A stretch of DNA of 64,000 bases from the NCBI GenBank assembly GCA_021442155.1, contig JAKCPB010001419.1, positions 55,837 through 119,836 of the forward strand, read 5' to 3'. Under the pieces are notes generated by a model. That model worked only from the letters and a program-made list of their open reading frames with translations. It was not told where the DNA came from and searched no databases. The stretch's first letter is position 1; the number at the start of each line of letters is the position of its first letter. Shown in pieces: positions 1 to 13,226 of the stretch. The DNA is from Cymbidium sinense. Lineage: Eukaryota; Streptophyta; Magnoliopsida; Asparagales; Orchidaceae. The translations under genes were made by a program, and so were the position numbers.

Positions 1-1454
1 GTTAATGGCCAATTTTAACCAATAAATATTAAATAAGGCACAATTAGTTTAGTTAGTTTAGGTTTATTAGTATATTTATTTTCAGTTTAGGGTTTAGTTT
101 TAGTTAATTTTATTAGTTAGGTTTATGTTTAGGTTGAGGTTTTAGTTTTTTAGTTAGTTTAGGTTTAGGGTTTAGGGTTTTATTTAATTTAGTTATTTTA
201 TATAGTTTGTTAGGTTTAGTTTAGTTAGTTATTAGTTTATTAATTTAGCTAGTTTTAATTAGGTTTAGGGATTAAGGTTTAGTTAGTTTAATTAAGTTTT
301 ATTTAGTTTAGCTAGTTAGTTGTTTAGTTTAGTTTTTTAGTTTTTATTATATTTAGTTAGTTTAGTTATTACTTTAGTTAGTTTAGTTAGTTTTTAGTTT
401 ATTAGTTAGGTTTAGTTTAGTTAGTTATTAGTTTAGGGTTTAGGTTTAGTTTAGTTATTAGTTTAGTATTATTTAATCATTATTAGTTTAGTTTAGTTTA
501 GGTTTAGCTTTTAATTATTATAGTTTATTAGGTTAGTTTAGGGTTTAGGTTTGATTTAGTTAGTTTTAACTTAGTTAGGTTTTAATTTGTTATTTATGTC
601 TTAGTAATGGTTTTAGTTGTTGGTTAGTTTTAATTGTTTATTAGTTTAGTTTAGGGTTTAGGGTTTAGGTTTAGGTGGTTTAGGGTTTAGGGTTTAGGTT
701 TAGGGGGTTTAGGATTTAGGTTTAAGGGTTTAGGGTTTAGTTTAGTTCAGTTAGGTTTAGGGTTTAGGTTAGTTATTATTATTTTAGTTTAGTTATTATT
801 TTAAGTTTTATTAGGAAGTTTAGGGTTTAGGGTTTAGGCTATTAGTTAGTTTATTATTTTAGTTAGTTAGTTTTAGCTTTAGTTTAGGGTTTAGGTTTAG
901 TTTTAGTTTAGTTATTAGTTTAATTAGTTTACTTATTAGTTAGTTTAGTTAGTTAGTTAATTACTTTAGGGTTTAGGGTTTAGGTTTAGGTTTAGGTTTA
1001 GGTTATTAGTTAGTTTTAGTTAGTTAGGTTTTATTAGTTAGTTTAGTTAGTTTAGGTTTAGTTATTAGTTAGTTTTATTAGGTTTAGTTAGTTTAGTTAG
1101 TTATTAGGTTTAGGTTTTAGTTGTGGTTTTGGGTTTAGGTTTAGGGTTTAGGGTTTAGTTTAGGTATATTTTATTAGATAGGGTTTAAGTTTAGTTATTA
1201 GTTAGTTTATTATCTATTAGTTTAGTTATTAGTTTAGTTTTAGTTTAGTTATTTTTAGTTATTAGTTTAGTTATTAGTTTGAGTTAGTTTATTAGTTTTT
1301 AGTTTAGGTTTAGGGTTTATGTTTAGTTTAGTTTAGTTAGTTTAGTTTAGTTTACAAATTTTAGTTTATTTTAGGTTTAAGATTTTTAGTTTAGTTAGTT
1401 TTAGTTAGTTTAGGGTTTAGGTTTAGGTTTTGGTTATTAATTAGTTTTAGTTTA

Positions 1455-1487
<33 letters not shown>

Positions 1488-4400
1488 AGTTTTTATTATT
1501 TAGTTAGTATTATTAATTTTATTTATTATAGTAGTTATTTAGGTTTTAATTTTATTAGGTTTAGTTTTTAGTTTAGTTAGTTTAGTTAGTTATTAGTTAT
1601 TAGTTTAGGTTTAGGGTTTAAGCTTTTTGTTAGTTTTTTAGAGACTAGGTTTAGTTACTTTTAGTTTAGGTTTAGGGCTTAGGTTTAGTTTAGGGTTTAG
1701 GTTTTAGTTTTTATTTTAGTTTAATAAGTTTATTAGCTATTATTAGTTAGTTTAATTAGTTTAGTTTGTTTAGTTATTTAGTTAGTTAGTTTTAGTTTTA
1801 GTTTAGTTATTAGTTTTAGTTGGTTTAATTATTTGTTTATTATAGTTTTAGTTTTAGTTTAGGGTTAGGTTTAGGTTTAGGGTTTAGGGGGGGTTTAGGT
1901 TTAGGTTTTAGTTTTTTATTATTGGTTTAGGTTTAAGTTTAGGTTAAATTAGTTTTATTAGTTTTATTAGTTTATTAGTTTAGTTATTTATTAGTTTAAG
2001 TTTAGGGTTTAGGTTTTTTAGTTATTAGTTAGTTATTAGTTTATTAGGTTTATTAGTTTAGGTTTTATTAGTTATTATTGGTTATTAGTTTACTTTTTTT
2101 TTTATTAATTTTATTATTATTATTTGGTTTTAGTTAGTGGTTTATTAGTCAATTAGTATAGTTAGTTTAGTTAGTTTAGTTTAGTTATTTTTTAGGTTTA
2201 GTTATGGTTAGTTTAGTTAGTTAGTTAGTTTACTAGTTTATTAGGTTTAGGTTAGTTGTTAGTTTAGTTTATTTATTTTTGTCATTATTAGTTTAGTTAG
2301 TTTAGTTTAACTATTTTTAGGTTTAGTTTAGTTAGTTTACATTTAGGTTTAGGGTTTATTAGTTAGTTGGGTTTAGTTTAGTTTTGTTTTATTAGATTAT
2401 TAGTTTAGTTTAGTTAGTTAGGTTTAGGTTTAGGTTTAGTTATTAGGTTTAGGGTTTAGGGTTTTTTTAGTTTAGTTATTTTTTTAATTAGTTAGTTAAT
2501 TAGTTTTTAGTTAGTTTAGGTTTAGGTTTTAGGTTTTAGTTTTAGTTAGTTTAGTTTATTAGTTTATTAGTTAGTTTATTAGGATTAGTTATTAGTTTAG
2601 TTACTTAGTTTATTAGTAGTTTAGTTAGTTTTAGTTATTATTAGTTTTATTTTTATTTTTTATTAGTTTAGGTTTAAGCTTTAGGGTTTAGGGTTTAGTT
2701 TTTAGTTATTAGTTTAGTTAGTTAGTTAGGTTTAGTTAATTATTAGGTTTTATTAGTTTATTAGTTATAGTTATTAGTTTAGTTTAGTTTAATTAGTTTT
2801 ATTGGTTATTAGTTTTGTTTATTATTAGTTTAGTTATTAGTTTTTTATTATTAGTTTAGTTTATTAGTTTTTTAGTTTATTAGTTTTAGTTTATTTTTAG
2901 TTTTATTTAGGTTTTAGGAGGTTTAGTTATTAGTTTTTTATGTTTTAGGTTTAGTTTAGTTTATTTTAGTTATTAGGTTAAGGTTTAGTTATTAGTTTTA
3001 ATTAGTTTAGTTATGTTTTTAGTTTAGTTTATTACTTTAGTTTTAGTTTAGTATAGTTAGTTACTTTTAGTTTCATTAGTTTAGTTAGTTTTATTAGTTT
3101 ATTAGTTTAGTTTAGTTTAGTTAGGTTATTAGCTTTATTTATTAGTTTTTAGTTTAGATTTTAGAGGTTTTAGGGGTTTTAGGGGTTTAGGTTTAGGTTT
3201 AGTTTTAGTTATTAGTTTAGTTTTTAGTTAATTAGTTAATTTATGTTTTAGTTTAGTTTAGTTAGTTACATTTTTGGTTTAGTTTTAGTTTAGTTTAGGT
3301 TAGGTTTAGGTTTAGGTTTAGTTTAGTTATTAGTTAGTTATTAGTTTAGGTTAGTTTAGGTTTTAGGGGGTTTAGGTTAATTAGTTTTAGTTATAAGTTT
3401 TTACATTTAGGGTTTTTTAGTTAGTTTAGGTTTTAGGTTTATTATTATTTTTATTAGTTATTTTTTTATTAGTTTTATTTATTAGTTAGTTTATTAGTTT
3501 TATTAGTATAGTTTTAGTTTAGTTTAGTTAGTTAGTGAGGTTTATATTTTAGTTATTAGTTATATTTATTAGTTTAGTTTTAGTTTAATTTAGTTTTAGT
3601 TAAAGGTTATTTAGTTTAGTTATTATTAGTTTAGTTATTAGGTTTAGGTTTAGGTTTAGGGTTTAGGTTTATTAGTTAGTTTATTTTGTAGTTTAGGTTT
3701 AGGGGTTTAGGGTTTAAGTTTAGTTTAGTTTTATTAGTTTAGTTTTAGTTTTTGTTTATTAGTTAGTTAGGTTTAGGGTTTAAGTTTAGGTTTAAGTTTA
3801 GGGTTTAGTTTAGTTTAGTTTATTATTAGTTTATTTTAGTTTAGTTTAGGGTTTAGGGTTTAGGATTAGTTTAGTTTAGGGTTTAGGATTTTATTAGTTT
3901 TAGATTAGTTTTAGTAGTTTTATTAGTTTTTTATTATTAATTTTAGTTTAGGATTTAGTTTATTAGTTTAGTTTTAGTTTTCATTTAGTTTAGTTTATTA
4001 TAGTTTAGTTTTAATTTTTTTTTTTTATTTAGGTTTTTATTAGTTTATTAAGTTTAGTTTTTAGTTTAGTTAAGTTAGGTTTAGGGTTTAGGGTTTAGGG
4101 TTTATGTTTCAGTTAGGTTTTTAGTTTATTAGTTTAGTTTTATTAGTTTTTGTTTAGTTTAGTTATTAATTTATTAGTTTACTTTAGTTTAGGGTTTAGG
4201 GTTTAGGTTTATTAGTTTATTAGTTATTTATTAGTTATTAGTTTAGTTATTATTAGTTTATTAATTTCAAATTAGGTTTATTTAGTTAGATTAGTTATTA
4301 GGTTTAGGTTTAGATTTAGTTTAGTTTTAGTTTTATTTAGGTTTTGGGTTTTAGGTTTAGGTTTAAGTTTAGTTTTAGTTAGTTAGTTTTTATTAGTTTA

Positions 4401-7400
4401 GTTTTAGTTTAGGTTTAGTTTAGGTTTTAGTTTAGTTTTATTAGTTTAGGGTTTATGTTTAGGTTTTAGTTTTTTTTATTATTATTAGTTTTATTTATTA
4501 GTTTAGTTTAGTTTATTAGTTTAGTTAGTTTAGGTTTAGGTTTAGTTTAGTTTAGTTTATAAGGTTTAGTTTAAGGTTTAGAGTTTAGGTTTAGTTTAGT
4601 TAGTTTAGTTTTAGTTTTAGTTATTTAATTGGTTTAATTATTTAGTAGGGGTTTAGAGTTTTAGTTTATTATTTTTTAGTGTTACTTTTAGTTTTAGTTT
4701 TAGTTTTAGTTTAGTTATTAGTTATTAGTTATTATTAGTTTTAGTTAGTTTAATTTTAGTTATTAGTTTAGGTTTAGGTTATTAGTTAATTAGTTCAGGT
4801 TTAGGTTTAGGTTTAGCTTTAGGTTTTTAGGTTTTAGGTTTAGATTTAGGTTTAGGTTTAAGTTTTTAGTTTAATTTAGTTAATTAGGTTTATGTTTATT
4901 TAGTTTTAGTTATTAGGGGTTTAGGTTTAGTTTATTTAGTTTAGTTTAGTTTAGTTAGTTTAGGATTAGGTTTTGGTTTTATTAGGTTTTATTAGGTTTA
5001 GGTTAAGGTTTAGGTTTAATTATTAGTTTTAGTTTAGTTAATAGTTTAGTTATTATTTTAGTAAGTTTAGTTTAGGGTTATTAGGTTTATGTTTAGTTTA
5101 GTTTAAGTTTAGTATAGTTAGGTTTAGCATTTAGGTTTAGGTTATTAATTAGTTTTAGTTAAGTTAGTTTAATTTTATTAGGTTTAGGTTTAGGTTTTAT
5201 TAGTTAGATAGTTTAGGGTTTAGGTTTTGTTACTTAATTATTATTGTTATTTAGTTAGTTTACTTAGTTTTAGTTTTAGTAGTTTAGTTATTACTTATTA
5301 GTTATTAGTTTTATTAGTTTTAGTTTTATTAGTTTATTAGTTTTTTATTAGGTTAAATTTATTAGTTTGGTTTAGTTTAGGGTTTAATAGTTAGTTTAGG
5401 GTTTAGGGTTTATGGTTTAGTTTTAGGTTTAGGGTTTAGGTTATTAGTTTTAGGTTAGTTTTTTAGTTTTAGTTTTTATTAGTTTGGTTATTAGTTTATT
5501 AGTTTAGTAGTTTATTAGTTTAGTTTTAGTATAGGTTTTGGGGTTTAGGGTTTAGGTTAATTAGTTTAGTTTAGTTTTAATTTAGTTTATTAGTTATTAA
5601 CTAGCTTTAGTTTTATTAGTTTTATTAATTAGTTAATTAGTTTTAGTTAGTTTTGGTTACTTGTATTAGTTTAGTCTAGTTAGATTTTTTGTTATTAGGT
5701 TTAGGGTTTAGCTTTTGGTTTAGTTATTTAGTTATTTAGTTAGTTATTTAGTTTAGTTTAGGTTTAGTTATTAGTTAAGTAATTAGTTATTTAGTTTAGT
5801 TTAGGTTTAGATTATCAATTTTAGTTAGTTTTAATTAGGTTTAGCATTTAGGATTTAGTTTTATTAATTAGTTTTATTATCAGTTTACCTTTTATTGGTT
5901 ATTAGCTTTTGTTTATTATTATTAGTTAGGTTTAATGTTTATTTAATTAGTTTAGGTTTAGGGTTTTTTTAGTTTCTTGTATTAGGTTTAGGTTTAGTTT
6001 TAGTTTATTTAGTTATTTTAGTTTAGTCTAGTTTAGTTTATTAGGTTTAGGTTTAGGTTTTTAATTTAGTTATTAGTTTAAATTTTAGTTTAGGGTTTAG
6101 GGTTTAAGGTTTGGGTTTAGGTTTAGGTTTTAGGTTATTAGTTTAGTTTAGTTATTAGTTTTTATTAGTTTATTAGTTTATTAGGTTTTAGTTAGTCTTT
6201 ATTTTAGTTAATTTATTAGGTTTAGGGTTTAGGGTTTAGGTTTAGGTTTAAGGGTTTAGGTTTAGTTTAGTTTAATTAGTTTAGTTTGATTAGTTTATTA
6301 GGTTTAGGGGGTTTAGGGTTTAGGGTTTAGGTTTAGTTAGTTTAGTTTGTTATTAGTTTATTAGTTTAGTTATTATTACTTTTAGTTTAGTTAGTTTTCC
6401 AAGTTTAGTTAGGTTTAGGGTTTAGGGATTTAGGGTTTAGGGTTTATGGTTTAGTGTTTTATTTTAGTTTGTTTGGTTAGTCTAGTTTAGTTAGGTTTTA
6501 GGGTTTAGGTTTAGTTTAGTTTAGTTTAGTTAATTTTTATTAGTTTTTAGGTTAGTTTATTATTCATTTATTAGTTTAGTTTAGTTATTAGTTTAGTTTT
6601 AAGTTTATTAGTTTAGTTTAGTTTAGTTATTATTTAGTTTAGTTAGTTTCATTATTAGTTTAGGGTTCAGGGTTTAGGGTTTAGGTTTAGGTTTAGGTTT
6701 AGTTTATTAGATTTTAGTTTTAGTTTAATTATTAGTTATTAGTTTAGGTTTAGGGTTTAGTTTATTAGTTTTATTAGTTTTATTAGTTTCTTAGTTTTAT
6801 TATTATTTTAGTTAGTTTTAGTTTTAGTTAGTTTATTAGTTATTATTAGGTTTAGGTTTTAGTTAGGTTATTATTATTAGTTAGTTTTAGGTTTAGGGTT
6901 TAGGTTTAGTTAGTTTTAGTTTAGGGGTTTAGGGTTTAGGTTTAGTTAGTTATCATGGTTTAGGGTTTAGGATTAGATTTAGGGGGTTTAGGATTTAGGT
7001 TTAGGTTAGTTATTAGTTTAGTTATTAGTTTTAGTTTAGTTTTATTAGTTTAGTTTATTACTTTAAGTTTTATTAGTTTATTTAGTTATTAGTTTAGGTT
7101 TTATTATTTATTAGTTTAGTCATTAGTTATTAGGCTTAGGGTTTAGGGTTTAGGTTTAGTTTTATTTATTAGTTTTGTTATTATTAGTTTTAGTTTAGTT
7201 AGTTTAAGTTTTATTAGTTAGTTTATTAGTTATTAATTTATTAGTTAGTTTTAGTTAGGTTTTAGATTTTATTTAGTTTAGTTAGTTTAGTTTAGTTTTA
7301 TTAGTTTATTAGTTTAGTTAGTTTGTTTAATTTTAGTTAGTTAGTTAAGTTAGTTTAATTTTATTTATTAATTTCATTAGTTTAGTTATTAGTTTAGTTT

Positions 7401-8445
7401 AGTTAGTTTAATTAGTTTACTTAATTATTAGTTAGTTTTAGTTTAGTTAGATTAGGTTTAATTAGTTATTAATTAGTTTTAGTTTTAGTTAGTTAGTTAA
7501 TTAGTTTTAGGTTAGTTAAGTTATTAGTTTAGTCTAGTTATTAGTTTTTATTAGTTTAGTTTCATTTAATTAGTTTAGTTTTAGTTTAATTAGTTTATTA
7601 GTTAATTTTAGGTTTAGTTATTTTATTAGTTTATAAGTTTATGTTTAGGTTTAATAATTAGTTAGTTTTAATTTAGTTAATAGGTTTAGTTTAGTTTAGT
7701 GGTTTAGGTTATAAGTTAGTTTAGTTTAATTAGTAGTTTTTTAGGGTTTAGGGTTTAGAGTTTAGGTTTAGTTTAGTTTATTAGTTTAGTTATTAGTTTA
7801 GGTTCAAGTTTAGGGTTTAGGTTTAGTTAGGTTTAAGGTTTAAGGTTTAGGTTTAGTTAATTAGTTAGTGTTAGTTTTAGTTTAGTTTAGTTAGCTTAGT
7901 TATTAGTTTTAGGTTAGATAGTTAGTTATTATTAGGTTTAGTTATTAGCTTGGTTAGGTTTTAGTTTAATTATTAGTAGTTTAGTTAGTTAGTTTAGTTA
8001 TTAATTAGTTATTATTAGTTTAGTTTTAGTAGGTTTTTTATTAGTTTGGGTTTAGGGTTTAGGGTTTAGTTAGTTAGTTTAGGGTTTAGGGTTTAGTTTA
8101 GTTTATTAATTTAGTTTAGTTAGTTTATTAGATTTTAGTTAGGTTTAGTTTAGTTATTTAGGTTTATTAGTTTAGTTTTTATTAGTTTAGGTTTACTTTT
8201 AGGTTTAGGGTTTAGGTTTAGTTAGTTTAGATTAGGTTTAGTTATTTGTTTAGTTAGGTTGTTTTAGTTTTAGTTAGGTTTAGTTATAATTTTTAGTTTA
8301 GTTTATGGTTTTAGGTTTTAGGTTAGTTTAAGTTTTATTTTAGTGTTTAGGTTTAGTTTTAGGGTTTAGGGTTTAGTTTTTTAGAGTTTAGGGTTTTATA
8401 GTTTTAGTTTAGGGTTTAGGGTTTAGGTTAGTTTTAGTTTAGGGT
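1..8445 (+). repeat. Long degenerate telomere-type array (TTTAGGG and shortened forms)
   Basis: The whole stretch is made of TTTAGGG, TTTAGG, TTTAG, TTAG and TTATTAG words on the + strand. Exact heptamer runs are short: the clearest are near 650-735, 4078-4106, 6211-6260, 6300-6330 and 8380-8445. Most of the array lacks the GGG triplet. No non-telomeric insertion, gene or RNA was recognised in it. The heptamer is the usual plant telomere repeat, so the array derives from telomere sequence. The degree of decay means it is interstitial or subtelomeric, or else badly base-called. TTAG-only tracts (for example 1450-1490) could be local slippage. Confidence 0.9.
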
Positions 8446-9195
8446 TTAGGATTTTTTTTAAAAAAAATTTAGTTTAGGTTTAGGTTTATTTAGTTTATTT
8501 TTTATTTATTTGAGTTTATTTTATTTTTCATTTTTTAGTATTATTTTATTTGTATTTAGTTTAGTTTATTTATTTTAGGTTTATTTATTTTAGTTTATAT
8601 TTTTTATTTTATTTTATTTTTTATGTTTAGGTTTATTTTTTAGTTGACTTTTATTTTATTGTATTTTTAGATTTAGGTTTAGGTTTTTTTATTTTATTTA
8701 GGTTTACATTTTGGTTTTTTATTTAGGTTATTTTAGTTTTTTTTTTATTTAGGTTTAGGATTAGTTTAGTTTATTTTATTTTATTTAGTTTAGGTTTAGG
8801 TTTAGTTTACTTTATTTTATGTTTAGGTTTAGGTTTTTATTTTTGTTTTGGTTTATTTTAGTTTAGGTTTAGTTTATTTTATTTTTTATTTTAATTTTAT
8901 TTTAGGTTTAGTTTTTTTTTTATTAGGTTTGATTTTATTTTTTTATTTATTATTATGTTTTATATTTTATTTAGTTTTATTTTATTTTATTTTAGGTTTA
9001 TTTTATTTTAGTTTTATTTATTTAGGATTTTTGGTTTATTTAATTTAGGTTTTAGTTATTTTATTTTAGTTTATTTTATCTTTTATTTTATTTTATTTTA
9101 GGTTTTATTTAGGTTTTAGTTTAGTTTTTTTTATTTTATGTTATTTCTTATCTTATTTAAGTTTAGGTTTATTTATTTATTTTATTTTATTTATT
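8446..9195 (-). repeat. T-rich block L1 with junction motif (inverted unit)
   Basis: TTTATTTTATTTTAGG-type sequence replaces the telomere array here. At its low-coordinate end (8446-8480) a T run followed by an A run, then AATTTAGTTTAGG, is the reverse complement of the junction that ends the A-rich blocks of the right arm. The block is therefore the same kind of unit in inverted orientation. A frame without stops at 8848-9048 encodes only Phe/Tyr/Leu low complexity and is not a gene. Confidence 0.75.
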
Positions 9196-9602
9196 TGGTT
9201 TAGGTTTAGTTTTAGGTTTTAGGGTTTAAGGTTTAGGGTTAGTTTAGGGTTTTGGTTTTAAGGTTTTGGGGTTTAGGGATTAGGGTTTAGGGTTTAGGGT
9301 TAGGTTTTAGGGTTTAGGGTTAGTTTAGTGTTTAGGCTTTAAACTTTAGCATTTTATTTAGGGTTTTTATTTTGTTTAGGGTTTAGGTTTAGTTTAGGGT
9401 TTATGAGTTTAGGTTTTAGGGTTTATTTAGGTTAGTTTAGGGTTTAGTTTATTTTTTTAGGTTTAGTTAATTTAGGTTTAGGGTTTAGGATTTTAGGTTT
9501 ATTAGGTTTAGGTTTTTAGGGTTTAGGGTTAGTTTAGGGTTTAGGTTTAGTTTTTGGGTTTAGATTTAGGATAAGGTTTTAGGTTTTAGCTTTAGGGTTT
9601 AT
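9196..9602 (+). repeat. Telomere-like stretch
   Basis: TTTAGGG, TTAGGG and GTTTAGGGTTAG words, with a denser G triplet content than the first array, for example around 9270-9330. Nothing else was recognised. Confidence 0.8.
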
Positions 9603-10440
9603 AATTTTTTGAAAAAAATTTAGTTTAGGTTTATTTTATTTATTTTATTTATTTTTTATTTTAATTTTCTTTCTATTTAGGTTTATTTTTTTATTTAGTT
9701 TAGTTTAATTATTTTAGTTAAGTTTTTTTTTTTAGTTTTTTTTTTTAGGTTTAGGTATAGGTTTATGTTTATTTTTTTTGTTTAGTTTATTTTATATTAT
9801 TTTTTAGGTTTAGGTTTATTTTTTATTTTAGGTTTAGGATTAGGTTTTATTTTATATTTTAGGTTTAAGTTTAGGTTTTAATTTTAGGTTTATTTTAGGT
9901 TTCATTATTTAGTTTAGGTTTAGTTTATTTTATCTTATTAGTTTAGGGTTTAGTTTATTTTTTAGGTTTAGGTTTATTTATTTTAGTTTAGTTTATTTTA
10001 GTTTAGTTTTGATTTATTTTATTTTGATTATTTTGGATTTAGGTTTATTTTTTTAGTTTAGGGTTTAGGTTTTATTTTTTATTTATTTTAAGTTTTATTT
10101 TTAGGTTTTTATTTAGTTTTATTTTATTTCATTTTAAGTTTATTTTATGTATTTGTTTATTTTATTTTATTTAAGTTTTTTTTTAATTTTATTTTCTAGT
10201 TTAGTTTAGGTTTTTATTTATTTTATTTTATTTTAGTTTAATTTTTTTTTTATTTTTTTTATTTTTAGGTATAGGTTTAGGTTCAGGTTTAAGTTTAGGT
10301 TTTGGTTTTAGTTTAGGTTTTTATTTTTTTTATATTTTATATTTTATTTAGGTTTAGGTTTTATTTATTTATTTTATTTATATTTAGTTTAGGTTTTTTA
10401 GGTTTTAGGTTAGTTTAGTGGTTTTTATTTAGGTTTAGGA
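9603..10440 (-). repeat. T-rich block L2 with junction motif
   Basis: The junction at 9603-9625 (T run, GAAAAAAA, TTTAGTTTAGG) opens a block of TTTATTTTA and AGGTTTA words. It ends where TTTAGGG triplets resume near 10440. This is an inverted counterpart of the right-arm A-rich blocks. Confidence 0.7.
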
Positions 10441-10908
10441 TTTAGGTTTATATTTTAGGGTTTAGGGTTTAGGGTTTATGGTTTAGAGTTTAGGGTTTAA
10501 GGTTTATGGTATTAAGGTTTAGGGCTTAGTTTAGTTTAGGTTTAGGTTTATAGTTAGTTTAGCTTTAGGTTTAGTTTAGGGTTTAGGTTTAGTTTGTTTA
10601 GGTTTATTTTGGGTTTTAGGTTTAGGTTTAGTTTATTATTTAATATTTAGTCTTTAGTTTACATTTTAGGTTTAGGTTATTTAGTGTTTAGGTTTAGTAT
10701 TTATTTATTTATGGTTTATTTATAATTAGGGTTAGGGTTTAGAGTTTAAGTTTATAGTTTAGGGTTTGGTTTTTAATTTAGTTTAGGGTTTAGGGTTTTA
10801 GGTTTCAAGTTAAGGTTTAGTGTTGTATTGTTTAGGATTTATTTGTTTAGGGTTTAGGGTTTAGATTTAGGGTTAGGTTTTGGGTTTTGCTTTAGGTTTA
10901 AGATTTTA
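10441..10908 (+). repeat. Telomere-like stretch
   Basis: Runs of TTTAGGG near 10455-10500 and 10840-10865 are separated by TTTAGTTTAGG variants. No gene or insertion is visible. Confidence 0.8.
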
Positions 10909-11700
10909 TCTTTAATTTTTTTATTTAGTTTATTTAGTTTATTTTTTTATTTATTTTAGTTTATTTTAATTTTTCTTTCTGTTTAGGTTCATTTTTATTT
11001 TTATTTAGTTTAGTTTACTTATTTTAGTTAAAGTTTTTTATTTTAGTTTATTTTTTTGGTTTAGGTTTAGGTTTAGTTTTATTTTTTTAGTTTAGTTTTA
11101 GCTTTATTTTTTAGGTTTAGGTTTTATTTTTTATTTTTAGGTTTAGGTTTAGGTTTTTATTTTATTTTTTTAGGTTTTATTATTTAGTTTAAGTTTATGT
11201 TTATGTTTAGTTTATTTTTTATTTTATTCAATTTAGGGTTTAGGTTTAGTTCATTTAGGTTTAGGTTTAGGTTTATTTATTTTTTAGTTTAGTTTATTTT
11301 AGTTTAGGTTTAGGATTATTTTTTATTTTGGTTTGGTTTTATTTTTTTTTTAGTTTAGGGTTTAGGTTTTATGTTTATTTATTTTTAGATTTAGTTTTTT
11401 TAGTTTTATTTTATTTTATTTTAGGTTTATTTTATTTTTATTTTATGTTTAGTTTTTATTTTATTTAGGTTTTTTTATTTTTTAGGTTTATTTTATTTTT
11501 TAGTTTAGCTTAGGTTTTTATTTATTTTATTTTAGTTTAGTTTTAAATTTTTTATTTTATTTTATTTTTATTTTTAGGTTTAGGTTTAGGTTTAAGTTTA
11601 GGTTTTAGTTTAGGATTTTATTTTATTTTATTTTATTATTTTATTTACGTTTAAGTTTTTTTATTTTATTTTATTTTAGGTTTTATTTAGTTTAGGTTTA
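10909..11700 (-). repeat. T-rich block L3
   Basis: TTTATTTTA / TTTAGG mixture. The junction at its low end (about 10909-10930) is eroded to a T run before ATTTAGTTTATTTAG. Otherwise it resembles blocks L1 and L2. Confidence 0.65.
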
Positions 11701-11880
11701 GCTTTTTAGGTTTTTAGGGTTTAGGGTTTATTGGTTAGGGCTTGGGGTTTAGTGTTTTGGGATTTAGGGTTGTAGGTCTTAGGGTTTAGGGATTAGGGTT
11801 TAGGGTATTAAGGTTTAGGGTTTAGGATTGTAGGTTTAGGGTTAACGGTTTAGGGTTTAGGGTTTTGGGCTAGGGTTTTT
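11701..11880 (+). repeat. Telomere-like stretch
   Basis: About 180 bp of TTTAGGG with single-base variants such as TTGGGG and TTTACGG between two T-rich blocks. Confidence 0.75.
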
Positions 11881-12575
11881 TTATTTTATTACTTTTCTTA
11901 TTTTTTTTAAATTTAGTAAGCTGGTGGGTTTATGTTTATTTAGTTTACTTATTTATTTTAGTTTATTTTATTTTTTATTTTTACTTAGGATTCTTTTTAT
12001 TTTTATTTAGTTTAATTTATTTATTTTAGGTTTATTTATTTTAGTTCAAGTTTTTTATTTTAGTTTATTTTTTTACATTTAGGTTTAGGTTTACGGTTTA
12101 GGTTTCATTTTTTTAAGTTATAGGTTTAGGTTTTATTTATTTTAGTTTAGTTTATTTTAGTTTAGGTTTAGGTTTATTTTATTTTTATTTTAGGTTTAGG
12201 TTTTTTTTTAGTTTAGTGTTTAGGTTTTATTGTTTATTAATTTTATGGTTTTATTTTTTAGATTTATTTTTTTAGGTTTAGGTTTTTTACTTAGTTTTAT
12301 TTTATTCTATTTTAGGTTTATTTTATTTTTATTTTAGGTTTAGTTTTTATTTTATTTAGGTTTTTTATTTTTTAATTTAGTTTAGGTTTTTATTTATTTT
12401 ATTTTAGTTTTTTTTTTTTATTTTTTATTTTATTTTCTTTTTAGGCTTTGGTTTATGTTTAAGTTTAGTTTTAGTTTTAATTTAGGTTTTTATTTTATTT
12501 TTTATTTTATTTTATTTTGGTTTAGTTTTTTTATTTATTTTATTATTACATTTTATTTAGTTTAGGGATAGATTT
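11881..12575 (-). repeat. T-rich block L4 with junction motif
   Basis: The low end (11881-11935) contains a T run, AAATTTAGTAAGC and GGTGGGTTT. It matches, in reverse complement, the junction at the ends of right-arm blocks. The block lies next to the inverted GRP pseudogene, separated from it by a 230-bp telomere-like stretch. Confidence 0.7.
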
Positions 12576-12807
12576 TTAGCTTTTTAGGGTTTAGGGTTAG
12601 TTGAGCGTTTAGGGTTTAACGTTTAGGCTTTAGGGTTTAGGATTTAAGGTTTAGGGTTTATGGTTTAGGGTTTAGGGTTTAGGTTCAAGGTTTATGGTTT
12701 TAGGGTTTAGAAAGGGTTTAGGCTTTAGGGTTTTAGGGTTTAGGGTTGAGGGTTTAGGTTTTTGGTCTAGGGTTCAGGTTTTAGTTTAGGGTTTTTGGTT
12801 TTTTTAA
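12576..12807 (+). repeat. Telomere-like stretch next to the inverted GRP cassette
   Basis: Near-exact TTTAGGG repeats with point variants, running up to the poly(T) that marks the 3' end of the - strand GRP cassette. Confidence 0.8.
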
Positions 12808-13226
12808 ATGAGAACAAATTCAAATTCAACATTTCTACTTTTTGATTTCATCAACCAAGTAACACACGAAGTTTTCTCAGACATAAGCGTTGACATAGAT
12901 AAAAAATGAGCACGCATTGAGCAAATAAAAAACCCTAGAAAACTAGAATCATCTCGACTGTAAATAAAGAGTTCCATAAGCATCTGATTGGATCGGCCCT
13001 TCTTCAGTTTCTTCAGTTCCTATCAGAACCACCGGCCTCTCAAGTAGCGGGTTCCACCATCATATCCCCGATCTCTCCCTCCACCACCATGACTATAACC
13101 TCTATCGCTCCTCCCGCCTCTATAACCACCATTGCTCTGGCCACAACCTCCATATCCACCGGCACCTCAGATCCCCACCACCACGATAGCTGCGCCTTGA
13201 CTCCACTTCCAGATCTAGGAGCCTAC
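12808..13226 (-). pseudogene. GRP pseudogene copy 1: 3' half of a glycine-rich RNA-binding protein gene, inverted
   Basis: Read on the - strand, this is a Gly-rich coding segment followed by a 3' UTR of about 230 bp and an A-rich tail. The Gly frame gives GGYGG, RSDRGYS, GRDRGYDGG and TRYLRG, the last two at about 13044-13080. A stop follows almost at once (RWF then TGA), and an earlier TGA breaks the frame near 13157, so the copy is dead. It begins later than most copies, near the TAGGCTC that follows the RRM. It is the only near-complete copy on this strand. It is flanked upstream by the same leader found beside the copies at 20, 33, 47 and 61 kb. Family: plant GRP7-like proteins have one RRM followed by a Gly/Arg/Tyr tail. 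The frame on the opposite strand (13089-13283) is a shadow. Confidence 0.75.

Noticed and set aside
1..8445. Possible intact chromosome end (functional telomere)
   Set aside because: Exact TTTAGGG runs are only a few units long and most of the array lacks GGG. The G-rich strand points into the window, towards the LINE, not off the end.
8848..9048. 66-codon open frame rich in Phe, Tyr and Leu (similar - strand frames at 34654-34863 and 55871-56080)
   Set aside because: By-product of TTTATTTTAGG low complexity. It has no domain and reads like a repeat in every unit.
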